The notes under the pieces are model-generated. The model saw only the letters and a program-made list of their open reading frames with translations. It had not been told where the DNA came from and searched no databases. From contig NZ_CAJYGK010000161.1 of NCBI RefSeq assembly GCF_913773725.1, positions 1-64,000 on the forward strand: a stretch of 64,000 nt of DNA. The letters are read 5' to 3'. The stretch comes from an uncultured Aquabacterium sp. (GTDB lineage: Bacteria > Pseudomonadota > Gammaproteobacteria > Burkholderiales > Burkholderiaceae_C). The position numbers were made by a program, and so were the translations under genes. Each line of letters starts with the position of its first letter. The first letter of the stretch is position 1. Below, in pieces: positions 19,332 to 29,291 of this stretch.

Positions 19332-20126
19332 TCAGTGCCAGAGCAGGCCCAACAACAGCCAGCCCCCCGTGACAAGCAGCATCCACGCGAACAGCGTCCT
19401 CATGCGCTGCTCGGGCAGGCGGTGCGCCAGCGCCACGCCGGCCGACACCGTCAGCATGCCGCTGGCGGCCAGCGGCAGCCCCATGTGCCAGTCAACCCGG
19501 TGGGCCTGCGCGTAGCTCAGCAGCGCGATGATGGAACTGGGCGCGACCAGCGCCAGCGACAGGCTCTGCGCCACCGTCTGACGCTGTGCGAACACGCCGG
19601 TGAGGATCGGGGTGGCGACCAGCCCGCCGCCGATGCCGAGCAGGCCCATGCTCGAGCCCCCCACCATGCCGACCAGCGGGATGTAACGTTCGGGCACGCG
19701 GGGGGTGGCCTCGTCGGGCCGGCCTTGCGCGGCGGCACGCTGGCGGGCCCGCAGCTGCCACAGCAGCCGCCAGGCCAGCAGCATCAGGAAGACGCTGAAC
19801 ACCGTGCGCAGCAGCGCCGAAGGCAGGCCGATGGCCACCTGGGCCACGAGCCAGGTGGTGGCCGTGGCGCACAGCCCGATGCCCAGCGCGCGGGGCAGCG
19901 GCACCGGATACAGGCGGCTGTAGCGCCACCAGCCCACCAGCAGGTTGGGCACCATCATGACCAGTGCCGTGCCCTGCGCCAGGGCCTGGTCCATGCCATA
20001 GCCCAGCACCAGCAGCGGGATGGCGATGATGCCGCCCCCGATGCCGAACAGCCCCCCGAAGAAACCCATCAGGGCGCCCAGCAGCAGCGCGGGCAGGAAG
20101 GCGAGCAGGTCGGCAGGAAACAGCAT
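19332..20126 (-). CDS. TSUP-family (TauE/SafE) membrane permease
   Basis: A 264-residue integral membrane protein with about eight hydrophobic segments arranged as two repeats, each beginning with the glycine-rich family motif (LGALMGFFGGLFGIGGGIIAIPLLVL and GMVGGSSMGLLGIGGGLVATPILTG). TSUP proteins export or import small anions such as sulfite, sulfoacetate or other organic acids. The substrate is not readable here; a sulfur link with the nearby sulfonate operon is only suggestive. It is divergent from the LysR gene at 20241, the usual layout for a regulator and its target. Confidence 0.85.
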   Translation of the reverse strand: MLFPADLLAFLPALLLGALMGFFGGLFGIGGGIIAIPLLVLGYGMDQALAQGTALVMMVPNLLVGWWRYSRLYPVPLPRALGIGLCATATTWLVAQVAIGLPSALLRTVFSVFLMLLAWRLLWQLRARQRAAAQGRPDEATPRVPERYIPLVGMVGGSSMGLLGIGGGLVATPILTGVFAQRQTVAQSLSLALVAPSSIIALLSYAQAHRVDWHMGLPLAASGMLTVSAGVALAHRLPEQRMRTLFAWMLLVTGGWLLLGLLWH

Positions 20127-20188
20127 GCCGTCATGATGATTGGCAGCCTCCTCCGCATCAATGGCGGCCTATTCATTTGATTCGTGCG

Positions 20189-20201
20189 TTCAGTGCAAGA
20201 A
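20189..20201. promoter_or_regulatory. Possible LysR-type T-N11-A box
   Basis: TTCAGTGCAAGAA, a TTC-N7-GAA dyad fitting T-N11-A, in the 114-base gap between the divergent TSUP permease and LysR genes. LysR regulators usually bind such sites between themselves and a target. Short dyads also arise by chance. Confidence 0.35.
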
Positions 20202-20240
20202 TGTGGCTGCCCCGCGTGTTCCTTGCCCGACCGCCTGCCG

Positions 20241-21182
20241 ATGCCCTCGTCCACCTCCCAGTCCACCCAGGCCGACCTGGCCTTCTTCACCACGCTGGCA
20301 CGGCACCCCAGCCTGGCCGCCGCCGCACCCGAGCTCGGCCTGTCGGCGCCGGCCGTGAGCCGCCGGCTGGCCGCGCTGGAACACCGCCTGGGCGTGCGGC
20401 TGCTCAACCGCACCACACGGCGGCTGAGCCTCACGCCGCAGGGCGAGCGTTATCTGGAAGAAGGTGGGCGCTTGCTGCGCGAGATCGAGCAGCTGGAACG
20501 CGCCCTGGGCGCCAGCCGCGACGCGCCGCGGGGTCTGCTGCGCATCAACGCCACCTTCGGCTTCGGCCGCCGCCATCTGGGCCCGGCGGTGTCCGACTTC
20601 GTGCGACAGCACCCAGCCGTCGAGGTGATCCTGGAGCTGACCGACCGGCCGCTGGACCTCACGGCCCATGCGATGGACATCGGCATCCGCTTCGGCGTGC
20701 CGCCCGATGCGCGCGTGCTGGCACGGCAGATCGCGGCCAACCGGCGCCTGCTGTGCGCCGCACCGGCCTATCTGGCCGCCCACGGCACGCCAGCGCATCC
20801 ACGTGATCTGGCGCGGCACCAGTGCATCGTCATCCGGGAAAACAATGCGGCGTACAACACCTGGCACCTGTCGGACGGACGCCAGCAGGACACGGTGAAG
20901 GTGCGGGGCGCCCTGGCCAGCAACCATGGCGAGATCGCCGTGGACTGGGGCCTGGCCGGCCACGGCATCCTGTTGCGTTCGGAATGGGATGTGGCGCCCT
21001 ACCTGCGATCAGGGGCGCTGCAGCGCGTGCTGCCGGCATGGTCGGACCCTTCGGCCGACATCCATGCCATCTACCCGCAGCGGCACCATCTCTCGGCCAC
21101 CGTGCGGGTGTTTCTGGACTTTCTGGCAGACCGCTTCGCGGCCTATCGCCCCGACTCGCCGCAGCAGGCGGCCAGCTGGTGA
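20241..21182 (+). CDS. LysR-family transcriptional regulator
   Basis: A 313-residue LysR regulator. The winged helix is TLARHPSLAAAAPELGLSAPAVSRRLAALEHRLGVRLLNRTTRRLSLTPQGERYL (residues about 17-70). The effector domain begins LRINATFGFGRRHLGPAVSDFV, the style of the DsdC/CrgA-like group common in betaproteobacteria. The ATG at 20241 gives a normal-length N-terminus; an earlier start at 20184 would add 19 unusual residues. It is divergent from the TSUP permease and probably controls it. The inducer is unknown. Confidence 0.87.
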   Translation: MPSSTSQSTQADLAFFTTLARHPSLAAAAPELGLSAPAVSRRLAALEHRLGVRLLNRTTRRLSLTPQGERYLEEGGRLLREIEQLERALGASRDAPRGLLRINATFGFGRRHLGPAVSDFVRQHPAVEVILELTDRPLDLTAHAMDIGIRFGVPPDARVLARQIAANRRLLCAAPAYLAAHGTPAHPRDLARHQCIVIRENNAAYNTWHLSDGRQQDTVKVRGALASNHGEIAVDWGLAGHGILLRSEWDVAPYLRSGALQRVLPAWSDPSADIHAIYPQRHHLSATVRVFLDFLADRFAAYRPDSPQQAASW

Positions 21183-21191
21183 CCGCGGGGG

Positions 21192-21449
21192 TCAGTTGCG
21201 GCGCGGGGCCGGCGCGTAGTTGCCGCTGCGCTCGATGTGGCGGAAGGTGATGCGGCCCTTGGTCAGGTCGTACGGCGAAAGTTCGAGCGACACCTTGTCA
21301 CCCGCCAGGATGCGGATGTGATGCTTCTTCATCTTGCCGGACGTGTAGGCCACCAGCTGGTGTCCGTTGTCCAGGGTGACGCGAAAACGAGAGTCGGGCA
21401 GGACTTCGTCAACGACGCCGTTCATTTCGATCAGTTCTTCTTTGGCCAT
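21192..21449 (-). CDS. infA: Translation initiation factor IF-1 (second-copy type)
   Basis: An 85-residue S1/OB-fold protein: [70 protein letters not shown]. It blocks the ribosomal A site during initiation. The basic C-terminal tail ([13 protein letters not shown]) makes it longer than the 72-residue IF-1. Betaproteobacteria often have one short IF-1 in the ribosomal protein operon and a second one of this longer form; this stand-alone gene fits the second. A promoter with an extended -10 lies upstream. Confidence 0.93.
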   Translation of the reverse strand: MAKEELIEMNGVVDEVLPDSRFRVTLDNGHQLVAYTSGKMKKHHIRILAGDKVSLELSPYDLTKGRITFRHIERSGNYAPAPRRN

Positions 21450-21534
21450 GGAATGGAACCGGTTGGACGCCCGACAGACGCAACGGCGACGGCCGCGGCC
21501 AAAGCATCAGGCAAGACAACGAAAGAAACCTTCG

Positions 21535-21563
21535 AGTGTAGCATGGCGGCCACACCCCGTCCA
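21535..21563 (-). promoter_or_regulatory. Candidate extended -10 promoter of infA
   Basis: On the minus strand TGGACG (21563-21558), a 17-base spacer and TACACT (21540-21535), with TGC just before the -10 (extended TGn). It lies about 85 bases before the infA ATG, in otherwise noncoding DNA after the stop of the preceding gene. Confidence 0.5.
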
Positions 21564-21597
21564 GCCTCCAGCCGACGCACCTCCGGCGCCGAGATGC

Positions 21598-22776
21598 TCA
21601 GACGCCCGCTTCGAGCTGAGCGCGACCCGGCAGGGGCCCCAGGGCCGGGGCATTGCGCGTCAGGATGACGTGCATGACGCAGCCGGGCAGGAGCGCCATG
21701 CCGCGGAGCTGTACCCGGTGCTCCGTCAAGGTGAAGCTGGCCTCCACCAGGGCGTGGCCCAGCGCCATGACCTCGCCCGCCCGCCCCATGGCCTGCAGCA
21801 GTGCGCGCCCCTGAGCGGCCATCGCCTGGGCCTCCTCCGGGGTGCCGCTGTGGGCCACCACGACCTGGCTCTGCAGGTTGAACAGGCACACGCGCTGCAC
21901 GCCCGGCTGGCGCAGCAGGTGGTGCACGCAGCGCTGTGCCAGCAACTCGGTGTCGTTCACCACCAGGCTGTCCGGCCGCTCGGCGGCGGCCGGGGGCGGT
22001 GCCACCAGGGCCAGCGTGCGCAGGATCAGGCGCTGCCCCGCGGCCATCCTGTCCTGCATCTGGTTCCAGGTGGAGCCCAGGTAGATCCAGAGCTGATCGG
22101 CCCGCCGCACGGCGGGGGCCATCCGGGCCGGGATGCCGGTTTCGGCGCGAAAACGGGTGATCTCGTTGACGAAATCCGGCGAGGTCCTTGCCGGCATGAA
22201 GATCAGGTTGCGGCACAGCCAGCCAGTGCGCTGGCGGTGGATCTCGTTGCGCAGCGTGTCGGTGGCCTGGGCTCGCAGCGAGGCCGACTGGTCCGGCACC
22301 AGCAGCGCCACCAGCTCGGCCCGCGCCATCAGCATCAGGCCGAGCTGAATGCGCGTCGCCTCGTCGGCGCCAGCATCCACGTCGGCACAGAAGACCCGTA
22401 CCGCGCCGCCATCCTGCGTGGGGCTGTCGAGGAAGAACAGCGTGGCGAGGGTATCGCCGTAGCCTTGGCGCCGAACCACCAGCCGCTGCACGGGCCAGCC
22501 GGACGCCCGGGAGATGTCGAGCAGCCCCCGGCGGGCGCGTCCGCCGCCCAGGTCGGCGATGGCCATGTAGCGCAGTGAGCTCTGCTCCAGCTGCATGCGC
22601 AGGGCTTGCGCCGGATCGCACGAGACGAAGAGCTCGCGCACGTGCCGCCCCACCGGTTCTCCGATGTCGGCTGGCACGGTGCGGCCGCGGGCGGACACGG
22701 GCTCGGCCAATTCGGTGACAACGTTGGTGTCAGCCCAGAATCGGGCCGGTGCAGGCTCGTGGGAGTCGGTGGACAT
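21598..22776 (-). CDS. Hypothetical protein with a possible roadblock-like C-terminal domain
   Basis: A 392-residue soluble protein I do not recognise as a whole. No signal peptide or membrane helix is visible. Residues about 45-260 mix strands and helices (RYMAIADLGGGRARRGLLDISRASGWPVQRL, TLRNEIHRQRTGWLCRNLIFMPARTSPDF). The last 120 residues (NDTELLAQRCVHHLLRQPGVQRVCLFNLQSQVVVAHSGTPEEAQAM, then TLTEHRVQLRGMALLPGCVMHVILTRN) recall the roadblock/LC7 layout of helix, two strands, helix and strands. That fold call is inference. Such domains act as GTPase partners or small-molecule sensors. It lies on the same strand as the signalling genes upstream. Confidence 0.55.
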   Translation of the reverse strand: MSTDSHEPAPARFWADTNVVTELAEPVSARGRTVPADIGEPVGRHVRELFVSCDPAQALRMQLEQSSLRYMAIADLGGGRARRGLLDISRASGWPVQRLVVRRQGYGDTLATLFFLDSPTQDGGAVRVFCADVDAGADEATRIQLGLMLMARAELVALLVPDQSASLRAQATDTLRNEIHRQRTGWLCRNLIFMPARTSPDFVNEITRFRAETGIPARMAPAVRRADQLWIYLGSTWNQMQDRMAAGQRLILRTLALVAPPPAAAERPDSLVVNDTELLAQRCVHHLLRQPGVQRVCLFNLQSQVVVAHSGTPEEAQAMAAQGRALLQAMGRAGEVMALGHALVEASFTLTEHRVQLRGMALLPGCVMHVILTRNAPALGPLPGRAQLEAGV

Positions 22777-22835
22777 CCCGAAACTGTCGCACTGCCGTCC
22801 CCATCACACCATTGGCCGGATGGCTAATTCCACCC

Positions 22836-23159
22836 TCAGTGCGGCTTGCGGGGCCCCTTGAACGAATGGGGGGTGTAGACGTTGCCCGCCTTGTCGACCC
22901 GGGGACGGGCACGGCGCGCACGGTTGATCACCTCTTCGGCGGCCTTGGCCGCGGCCTGCTGGTCGGCACGGCGCCGCACCAGGCGCCGCACACCGTGCAC
23001 AGCCCCCCGGGCCCGACGCCATCCGGCGAGGCCGACGCGGTCACGCCAGAAACGGTCGAAGCGGGCACGCCGTGCAGGCCCGAGCAACAGGCGAACGAGC
23101 AGCACGCCGCACACGAGCGCGACAGCCAGAGCGATCCACGACGACATACCGGCAACCAT
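22836..23159 (-). CDS. Small membrane-anchored basic protein, unknown function
   Basis: Up to 107 residues. An N-terminal hydrophobic helix (SSWIALAVALVCGVLLVRLLLG) is followed by a strongly basic cytoplasmic part rich in Arg and Ala, with a helix DQQAAAKAAEEVINRARRARPR and the tail NVYTPHSFKGPRKPH. Two starts are possible, ATG at 23159 or 23147; neither has a clear ribosome site. It lies 47 bases after the PstS-like gene on the same strand. I do not recognise the family. Confidence 0.6.
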   Translation of the reverse strand: MVAGMSSWIALAVALVCGVLLVRLLLGPARRARFDRFWRDRVGLAGWRRARGAVHGVRRLVRRRADQQAAAKAAEEVINRARRARPRVDKAGNVYTPHSFKGPRKPH

Positions 23160-23206
23160 GGTGGCATGCTAGCGCGAAGCGGTCGGCCTGTGTATGCGGC
23201 ACGCGC

Positions 23207-23641
23207 TCAGCGGCGCAGGACGATGTGGGCGCCAGCCGGCACGTCGGCCTCGTCCACATAGGCAATCGCCCCCGGGATGTTGGCCACCGCCAGCAGCAGG
23301 TCGGGCAGCGGCCACACCTCGCGCGGGGGCACCCCCTTGCCGACGTAACGGCGCACCGTCCAGTAGGCGGTGTAGCCGTCTTCGGTCTGCTGCAGGTAGT
23401 CGGCCAGGAAGCGCTGACGCAGGGCGTGTCCGGCCGGCGCGTGCAGGGGCACGACGGGCACACCGTCGACCTCGATCACGCGGCCGGTGTAGATGCGCTG
23501 GACGGTCTGCAGGTCGAGCTTGCGCACGTTCGGGTGTGCGATGACGACGACGCCGGCGTGTGCAAGCACCGCCGATCCGAGGCCGAGCGTCAACACCAGC
23601 GTGCGCAGCACCATGAGGAGGCAGCGAGGGAAGCGGAACAT
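23207..23641 (-). CDS. Small PstS-like periplasmic substrate-binding protein
   Basis: A 144-residue protein with a signal peptide (residues about 1-29, LVLTLGLGSAVLAHA). The mature part resembles one lobe of phosphate-binding PBP-like proteins: VVVIAHPNVRKLDLQTVQRIYTGRVIEVDGVPVVPL, LRQRFLADYLQQTEDGYTAYW, LAVANIPGAIAYVDEADVP. IYTGR and GAIAYV echo the IFLGK and GAIGYV motifs of PstS. It is far shorter than transport PstS (about 320 residues) and has no ABC partner here. It lies 13 bases after the porin-like gene, in line with a two-component pair, so a sensory role is more likely than transport. Confidence 0.75.
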   Translation of the reverse strand: MFRFPRCLLMVLRTLVLTLGLGSAVLAHAGVVVIAHPNVRKLDLQTVQRIYTGRVIEVDGVPVVPLHAPAGHALRQRFLADYLQQTEDGYTAYWTVRRYVGKGVPPREVWPLPDLLLAVANIPGAIAYVDEADVPAGAHIVLRR

Positions 23642-23654
23642 GGTGGCCTCCCCG

Positions 23655-24953
23655 TCAGAACACGAAGCTGTAACTGATCGACAGCGTGTTGATCAGGTCA
23701 TGGGAGACCGGGGGCCCCCCCGCCGGACTGTCGACCATGGCCGATCGCCGGCCGATGCGGGTGCGCATCCATTCGCCCTTGAGCCGGCTCTGCGGCGACA
23801 CGGCGTACGACAGGCCCAGCGCCACCGAGTTCTGGTCGTACACCGGAATGCTGTCGGCGGCCGCGCGCTGGGCGACGGCGAGCTCCGGCAAGGGCGCCGC
23901 CTGGGCCGATGCCTCGAGTGCCATCGCGTTGCGCCACGAGTCGCCGGTGCTCTTGAGGCGCGACAGCAGCACATAGGGCGTGAAGCGGTCGGCACGGTAC
24001 AGCAGCGCCGCGTAGGCCCCGAGGGTGTCGGCGCCCAGGTCGGTGCGGTGCTGGAAGCTGCGCGCCACCTCGCTGACCAGGCGCCAGTTCGGCGTCAGCT
24101 GCAGGTCGGCACCAAAGGTCACGACGTGGTTGACGATGGACGGCGTGGTCTCCACGCCGGGGCCGGGCAGCAGGTCGCTGACCTGGTAGTAGCTGCCGAA
24201 GGGCGAATCGACCAGCGGATAGCGGCGCTCCAGGGGCTGCCCGTCCCGCCGCCGGGTCTGCGCGCGGTACAGGCTGGTACGGAAGGTGTGGGCACCGTCC
24301 AGCTTCAGGGTCAGCGCCGCCCCCACCACCGAGGTGCGCACGCGGATGAAATCGGCCCCGGTGTCCCGGGTGTGGTAGCGCACACTGAGGTTGTCGGCCC
24401 CGACGTAGGCGTCCAGCGACCATTCCCCGGCCGGCTGCAACCACGTCCGCGAGACCGACAGCCCCGTCATGTCGGTGCTGGGCGCGATGCCGTAGACCTC
24501 GGCGGGCAGGCGCAGCAGGTCGTAGGTCTGGCCGACGTCGCGGTTCTCGGTGTTCAGGAACAGCGGCAGGCGCTGCTTGCCCAGGCGCAGCAACCAGTCG
24601 TTGTCGGGCCGCCAGGACACGAAGGCCCAGGTGGGTGTGCGCTGCACGCCGTGGTCGTCCTTCAGGGAGGGCGCCACGGTCAGCTGCACCGTGGCCGACC
24701 AGGTCGGGGCGATCTGGAGGTCGAGCTGCCCGCCGAGCACCGAGTCCCGCTTGAGCGAGCCCGACTCCGACAGAAAGCGCTGGAAGTCGTAGGACTGGTC
24801 GGTCCGGGCCCAGCCCGCGGTCCCGAACCCGGACAGGCGCCAGTCGAGCTGCTGTGCATGGGCCGGCGCAGCCGACAGGGCACACGCCAGGAACAAGGCC
24901 GCAGCGCCGCAGGCGCGCACGGGGGGGAACGAAACTGGCAGGTCAGTCGACAT
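23655..24953 (-). CDS. Porin-like outer-membrane protein
   Basis: A 432-residue exported protein with a signal peptide ending APAHAQ, then alternating amphipathic strands and a terminal aromatic residue (NTLSISYSFVF), as expected of a beta-barrel targeted by the BAM complex. Phrases such as LDWRLSGFGTAGWA, QLDLQIAPTWSATVQLTV and LLRLGKQRLPLFLNTENRDVGQTYDLLR are typical of a porin-like group with no named substrate. The start at 24953 overlaps the HD-GYP gene end by 11 bases. It is followed 13 bases later by the PstS-like gene, and this pairing suggests a joint function at the cell surface. Confidence 0.75.
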   Translation of the reverse strand: MSTDLPVSFPPVRACGAAALFLACALSAAPAHAQQLDWRLSGFGTAGWARTDQSYDFQRFLSESGSLKRDSVLGGQLDLQIAPTWSATVQLTVAPSLKDDHGVQRTPTWAFVSWRPDNDWLLRLGKQRLPLFLNTENRDVGQTYDLLRLPAEVYGIAPSTDMTGLSVSRTWLQPAGEWSLDAYVGADNLSVRYHTRDTGADFIRVRTSVVGAALTLKLDGAHTFRTSLYRAQTRRRDGQPLERRYPLVDSPFGSYYQVSDLLPGPGVETTPSIVNHVVTFGADLQLTPNWRLVSEVARSFQHRTDLGADTLGAYAALLYRADRFTPYVLLSRLKSTGDSWRNAMALEASAQAAPLPELAVAQRAAADSIPVYDQNSVALGLSYAVSPQSRLKGEWMRTRIGRRSAMVDSPAGGPPVSHDLINTLSISYSFVF

Positions 24954-26052
24954 CGTGGTCACGCCAGGTGTGGGCAATGGACTGGAACTGGTCGATCGTC
25001 GCATGGAAAGCCGCCACGACCTCCGGGTCGAAATGGGTCCCGACCCCCTCGTCGATCAGGTGGACGGCTTCCTCGTGCGAGAACGGGATCTTGTAGGGGC
25101 GGCGGCTGATCAGCGCGTCGTACACGTCGGCCACGGCCATCAGGCGGGCGGCCAGCGGGATCTGCTCGCCCTTCAGGCCGTCCGGGTAGCCGGTGCCGTC
25201 CCAGCGCTCGTGGTGGGAGCGCGCGATCTGCATGCCGTAGGTCAGGAAGTCGGCGTCCTCGCCCAGCCGTTCGGCCGCGCGGCGCAGCATCTCCCAGCCA
25301 TGCACGGCATGCGAGCGCATGATGGTGCGCTCCTCCTCGGTGTGCTTGCCGGGCTTGAGCAGGATGTGGTCGGGGATGGCGACCTTGCCCACGTCGTGCA
25401 AAGGGGCTGAACGGGCAATGTGGTCGATGGTCTCGGGTGTGAGCACGTCAAGATGACGTCCCTGCTCGTAGAAGTACTTCGCCAGCGTGCGCACGTACTC
25501 CTGTGTGCGCTTGACGTGGTGGCCGGTTTCCTCGTCCCGGAACTCGGCGAACGAGATCATCACGTGCAGCGTGGCCTCGCGCAGCTGGTCCACCTGGCTC
25601 AGGCGCCGCGCCAGTTCGCGCTCGAGCCATTCGGCACGGTCGATGAGCTCGTCCTGGTAGGCCTTGATCTGCAAATGGGTGCGCACGCGCGCCTGCACCA
25701 CCGGGGGGCTGACCGGCTTGTGGATGAAGTCGGCCGCGCCGACCTCGAAGCCCTTGGTCTCGTCCTCGACCTGGCTCATGGCCGTGAGGAACAGCACGGG
25801 GATGACGGCCGTGGTCGGGTCGGCCTTCAAGCGGCGGCAGACTTCGTAGCCGTCCATCTCCGGCATCATCACGTCCAGCAGGATGAGGTCGGGCCGGTCA
25901 CGCCGGGCGATCTCGAGCGCCTTGGCACCCGAGGCCGCCAGCTTGACGCGGTAATGGCGGTTGAGCAGCCCGGCAAGCAGGCTGAGGTTGGCCGGGGCGT
26001 CGTCCACGACGAGCACGGTGGCCTGAGGAGAAGAAGGCAGGGTGCTGGTCAT
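24943..26052 (-). CDS. Response regulator with HD-GYP c-di-GMP phosphodiesterase output
   Basis: A 369-residue RpfG-like protein. The receiver domain (about 10-130) has acidic residues VVDDA, phospho-acceptor D60 in [13 protein letters not shown] and the lysine in FIHKP. The HD-GYP domain (about 165-365) has H219 and D220 in APLHDVGK, and [11 protein letters not shown] at 280-290. All metal-binding and GYP residues are present, so it should hydrolyse c-di-GMP when phosphorylated. It overlaps the upstream hybrid kinase by four bases (ATGA) and the downstream porin by 11. The kinase's Hpt domain is the natural phosphodonor. Confidence 0.92.
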   Translation of the reverse strand: MTSTLPSSPQATVLVVDDAPANLSLLAGLLNRHYRVKLAASGAKALEIARRDRPDLILLDVMMPEMDGYEVCRRLKADPTTAVIPVLFLTAMSQVEDETKGFEVGAADFIHKPVSPPVVQARVRTHLQIKAYQDELIDRAEWLERELARRLSQVDQLREATLHVMISFAEFRDEETGHHVKRTQEYVRTLAKYFYEQGRHLDVLTPETIDHIARSAPLHDVGKVAIPDHILLKPGKHTEEERTIMRSHAVHGWEMLRRAAERLGEDADFLTYGMQIARSHHERWDGTGYPDGLKGEQIPLAARLMAVADVYDALISRRPYKIPFSHEEAVHLIDEGVGTHFDPEVVAAFHATIDQFQSIAHTWRDHDVD

Positions 26053-29000
26053 GGCGTTCGGGCCGAATCATCCAGGTCGCTGAGCAGGCCGAACGCCGAG
26101 TCGAAATCACAGCGTTCCAGGGCCGATGCCAGGCGGGCTGCCGTCAGCGGGGGCAGCCAGTTCACAAAGTCGTTGCGGTGTCGTTGCCACAGGGCCAGGG
26201 CCTCGCTGTCGCTTTCGGCGGCCAGGCGGCGCAGTTCCTCGGCCAGGGCCAGATCGCGGGGCTGCGGTGCGTGGGCGGGTGGCTGCTGCGGTGCGGCCGG
26301 CGGCGGGGCGCTGCTGGCATCGAGATGGGCACGGAGGGCCGGCAGCAGGCGCTGGATCTCGGACACCACGGCGTCGAGTGCCGGCGGGGCGTTGTCCGCC
26401 GCGTCCGGTGACTGCGCAGCCAGCTCCAGCATGGTGGTATGCAGGGCCAGGCCATCGTGCCCGATGGTGCCGGCCAGCCCCTTGAGGGTGTGGGCCTCGC
26501 GGGCCAGGTCGTCCCAGGCGCGCTCCTGCTGGGCGGCACGCAGGATGTCGGGCAGGTGGCGTGCGTGCAGCAGGAAGCTGCGCAGCGTGCGGTTGTAGAA
26601 GCCGATGTCGCCCTCGAAGCGGGCCAGCGCCAGCTCGGCGTGCAGCCCGTCGATCTGGGGCAGGGCCTGGGCAGCAGGTCCGACCGCGGGATTCCCGAGT
26701 GGCATGTGCACCGTTTCCTGCAGCGAGCCGAAACCGGTGGGGGCGCCGGTCACGGGCACGGGCACATAGGGCGCCAGCGTCTCGTACAGCAGGCCCGGGT
26801 CCAGCGGCTTGGTGAGGTGGCCGACCATGCCGAGCGCCAGGCAGCGGTCACGCTCTTCCTGCATGGCATGCGCCGTCAGCGCGATGATGGGCAGGCGGGA
26901 CAGCGCTACGTCGGCCCGGATCTCGCGGGTGGCCTCGTAGCCGTCCATCACCGGCATCTGCAGGTCCATCAGGACGACATCGAAGCCGTCGACACCGGCC
27001 TGGCGCAGGCGCTCCAGGGCCTCGCACCCGTTGCTGGCCACCGCCACACGGGCGCCCCGGCGGGCCAGCAGTTCGATGGCCAGTTGCTGGTTGAGCAGGT
27101 TGTCTTCGGCCAGCAGCACCCGCAGGCCGTCCAGCCGCAGCCCCTCGTGGGGCGCGCCCGGGCGGCTGTGCTCCGGCATGCTGACGCCCAGCAAGCGAGC
27201 CAGCATGGCGCGCAGGCCCTCGGGCAGGATGGGCTTGTTCAGGAAGCCGCTGGCACCGGCCTGCATGGCCGAAATGCGCAGGCTGTCGAGGCCGTAGGCC
27301 GAGGCCACCACGATCTCCAGCCGCGGGGCCATGCGCCGCAGCTCCGCCATCACGGCCTTGCCGTCCATGCCGGGCATGACCCAATCCAGCAGGACCAGGT
27401 CGTAGGGGTGGTCTTCCGCCAGCGCAGCCTGCACGGCGGCCAGCGCCTGCGTGCCGTCCTCGGCCACGTCGATGCCGCCGGGCGGTTCGCTGCCCACGTC
27501 GAGCGAGCGCAGCAGACTGCGCAGCGTCAGGCGGGTCTCGGCCTGGTCGTCGACCACGAGCACGCGCAGGCGCGAAACCGGCATGCCGGCCAGTGCCAGC
27601 TGCGGCATCGGCGCCATGCGCATCGGCAGGATCACCGTGAAGCACGAGCCCTTGCCCACCTCGCTGGTCACCTTGATCGTGCCGCCCATCAGCGTCACCA
27701 GCCTCCGCGTGATGCTCAGCCCCAGGCCGGTGCCGCCATAGCGGCGGGTGGTGGAGCCGTCGGCCTGGGTGAACTCCTCGAACAGCCGGCTGAGCTGCTC
27801 GTCGTTCATGCCGATGCCGGTGTCGCTGACATCGAAGCGCAGGCTCAGCTGGGCGCCCTCCTGCGCCACGACGTAGACGCCCAGCTTGACGTGGCCGTGG
27901 TGGGTGAACTTCACGGCGTTGGACACCAGGTTGGTCAACACCTGTCCGAGGCGCAGGGCATCGCCATAGACGCACCCGGCCTCGTTGAGCAGGCCCTGGC
28001 TGCCGAACTCGCACAGCAGCTCCAGTTCCTTTTCCTGGGCACGCTGGCGCAGCAGCATCAGCGTGTGGCCCACCACGTCTTCCAGGCGCATCGGGGCCGA
28101 TTCGAGCTCCAGCTTGCCGGCCTCGATCTTGGAGAAGTCGAGGATGTCGTTGATGACGCCCAGCAGCGTGTCCGACGCGGCCCGCACCTTGTTGAGGTAG
28201 TCGCGCTGCTGCTCGTCGAGGTCGGTCTGCAGCGCCAGGTGCGTCATCCCGAGGATGGCGTTCATCGGCGTGCGGATTTCGTGGCTCATGTTGGCCAGGA
28301 ACATGGACTTGGCCCGCGTCGCGCTTTCGGCCTGGTCGCGTGCAGCCCTGAGTTCTTCCTGGATGCGGGCCCGCCGCGCCAGGTCGTCCTCGACGGCCTG
28401 CGCCATGCCGTTGAGTGCATGGCCGAGCGTGTCAAGCTCCTCGACCCAGCGGCTACGGTCACCCGTGCGCGCGGCATAGTCCCCCTGGGCGATCAGGCCG
28501 GCGACGCCCCCCAGGCGCTCGATGGGATTGAGCAGACGGGTGCGCAGGACATACAGAGCAAAGACCAGGGCCGGGACCATGATGAGGTCCAGCACCAGGG
28601 CGTAGCCGATGAAACGCTGAAGGTGGGCCGACGCTTCCCGTCGTTCGCGCGAGGTGCGCTCGTCGGTCGCCCGTCCCAGCTCACCGACCGCCTGAGCCAG
28701 GTCAGCGGTCTGGGCCTCATAACGGGGTGAATGGACCAGCTCGCTGGCATAGGGCAGGTCCGGGGCGCCTTCGGACACGTAGGCCTGCTTCTCGCGGTCG
28801 AACAGCCCCTGGGCAGCCGCAAAGGCCTCTTGCTCGCTTTTCTTGAGCCGCTCGGTGGCCGATACCACCTGGTTCATGGCCGCCAGTTCGGTGGCGCTGA
28901 AATCGAGGGCGCGCATCCGGTCGATCAGCGACACGCCCTGCTGCCCTTCCGGCAGCGCGTGGCCGCGCCGGCCGGCAATGACGTCATCCCAGTAGAGCTG

Positions 29001-29291
29001 GGGGTTGTCGGTGTCCGGGCCCGGCTTGCTGCCCTCGCGGATGGCCAGGATGTCGTAGTAGTACAGCAGGTAGCGCGGGTTGCCCGTGGCGGCGTACGAG
29101 CGCACCAGGCGCCCCAGCAGTTCGGTCTCGTGCCGCAAGGCGGTGACGACGCGCAGGGTTTCGGCGCGGCGCTCGATGGCGGCCTCGTTGGACTGGTACG
29201 CGCCGCGGATCAACAGCAGAAAGCTGACGTTGGCCAGCAGGCCGACCATCACGGCGACGAAGAACCAGCGGGAGACGGTCTGCAGCTTCAT
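26049..29291 (-). CDS. Hybrid sensor histidine kinase with two receivers and an Hpt domain
   Basis: A 1080-residue inner-membrane kinase. In order: a transmembrane helix (about 9-30), a helical periplasmic sensor region (about 31-225), a second helix (about 228-250), HAMP, HisKA with H337 in [11 protein letters not shown], HATPase with NAVKFT, DTGIGM and GGTGLGLS, receiver 1 with D636, receiver 2 with D776, and a C-terminal Hpt with H934 in AHTLKGLAG. All phosphorelay residues are intact. The start at 29291 places the first helix directly at the N-terminus. It is the first gene of a four-gene overlapping set and should pass phosphate to the HD-GYP regulator. The signal is unknown. Confidence 0.92.
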   Translation of the reverse strand: MKLQTVSRWFFVAVMVGLLANVSFLLLIRGAYQSNEAAIERRAETLRVVTALRHETELLGRLVRSYAATGNPRYLLYYYDILAIREGSKPGPDTDNPQLYWDDVIAGRRGHALPEGQQGVSLIDRMRALDFSATELAAMNQVVSATERLKKSEQEAFAAAQGLFDREKQAYVSEGAPDLPYASELVHSPRYEAQTADLAQAVGELGRATDERTSRERREASAHLQRFIGYALVLDLIMVPALVFALYVLRTRLLNPIERLGGVAGLIAQGDYAARTGDRSRWVEELDTLGHALNGMAQAVEDDLARRARIQEELRAARDQAESATRAKSMFLANMSHEIRTPMNAILGMTHLALQTDLDEQQRDYLNKVRAASDTLLGVINDILDFSKIEAGKLELESAPMRLEDVVGHTLMLLRQRAQEKELELLCEFGSQGLLNEAGCVYGDALRLGQVLTNLVSNAVKFTHHGHVKLGVYVVAQEGAQLSLRFDVSDTGIGMNDEQLSRLFEEFTQADGSTTRRYGGTGLGLSITRRLVTLMGGTIKVTSEVGKGSCFTVILPMRMAPMPQLALAGMPVSRLRVLVVDDQAETRLTLRSLLRSLDVGSEPPGGIDVAEDGTQALAAVQAALAEDHPYDLVLLDWVMPGMDGKAVMAELRRMAPRLEIVVASAYGLDSLRISAMQAGASGFLNKPILPEGLRAMLARLLGVSMPEHSRPGAPHEGLRLDGLRVLLAEDNLLNQQLAIELLARRGARVAVASNGCEALERLRQAGVDGFDVVLMDLQMPVMDGYEATREIRADVALSRLPIIALTAHAMQEERDRCLALGMVGHLTKPLDPGLLYETLAPYVPVPVTGAPTGFGSLQETVHMPLGNPAVGPAAQALPQIDGLHAELALARFEGDIGFYNRTLRSFLLHARHLPDILRAAQQERAWDDLAREAHTLKGLAGTIGHDGLALHTTMLELAAQSPDAADNAPPALDAVVSEIQRLLPALRAHLDASSAPPPAAPQQPPAHAPQPRDLALAEELRRLAAESDSEALALWQRHRNDFVNWLPPLTAARLASALERCDFDSAFGLLSDLDDSARTP

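Noticed and set aside
26439-28730. A 763-codon plus-strand frame over the hybrid kinase
   Set aside because: It is shadow coding; every kinase and receiver motif lies on the minus strand.
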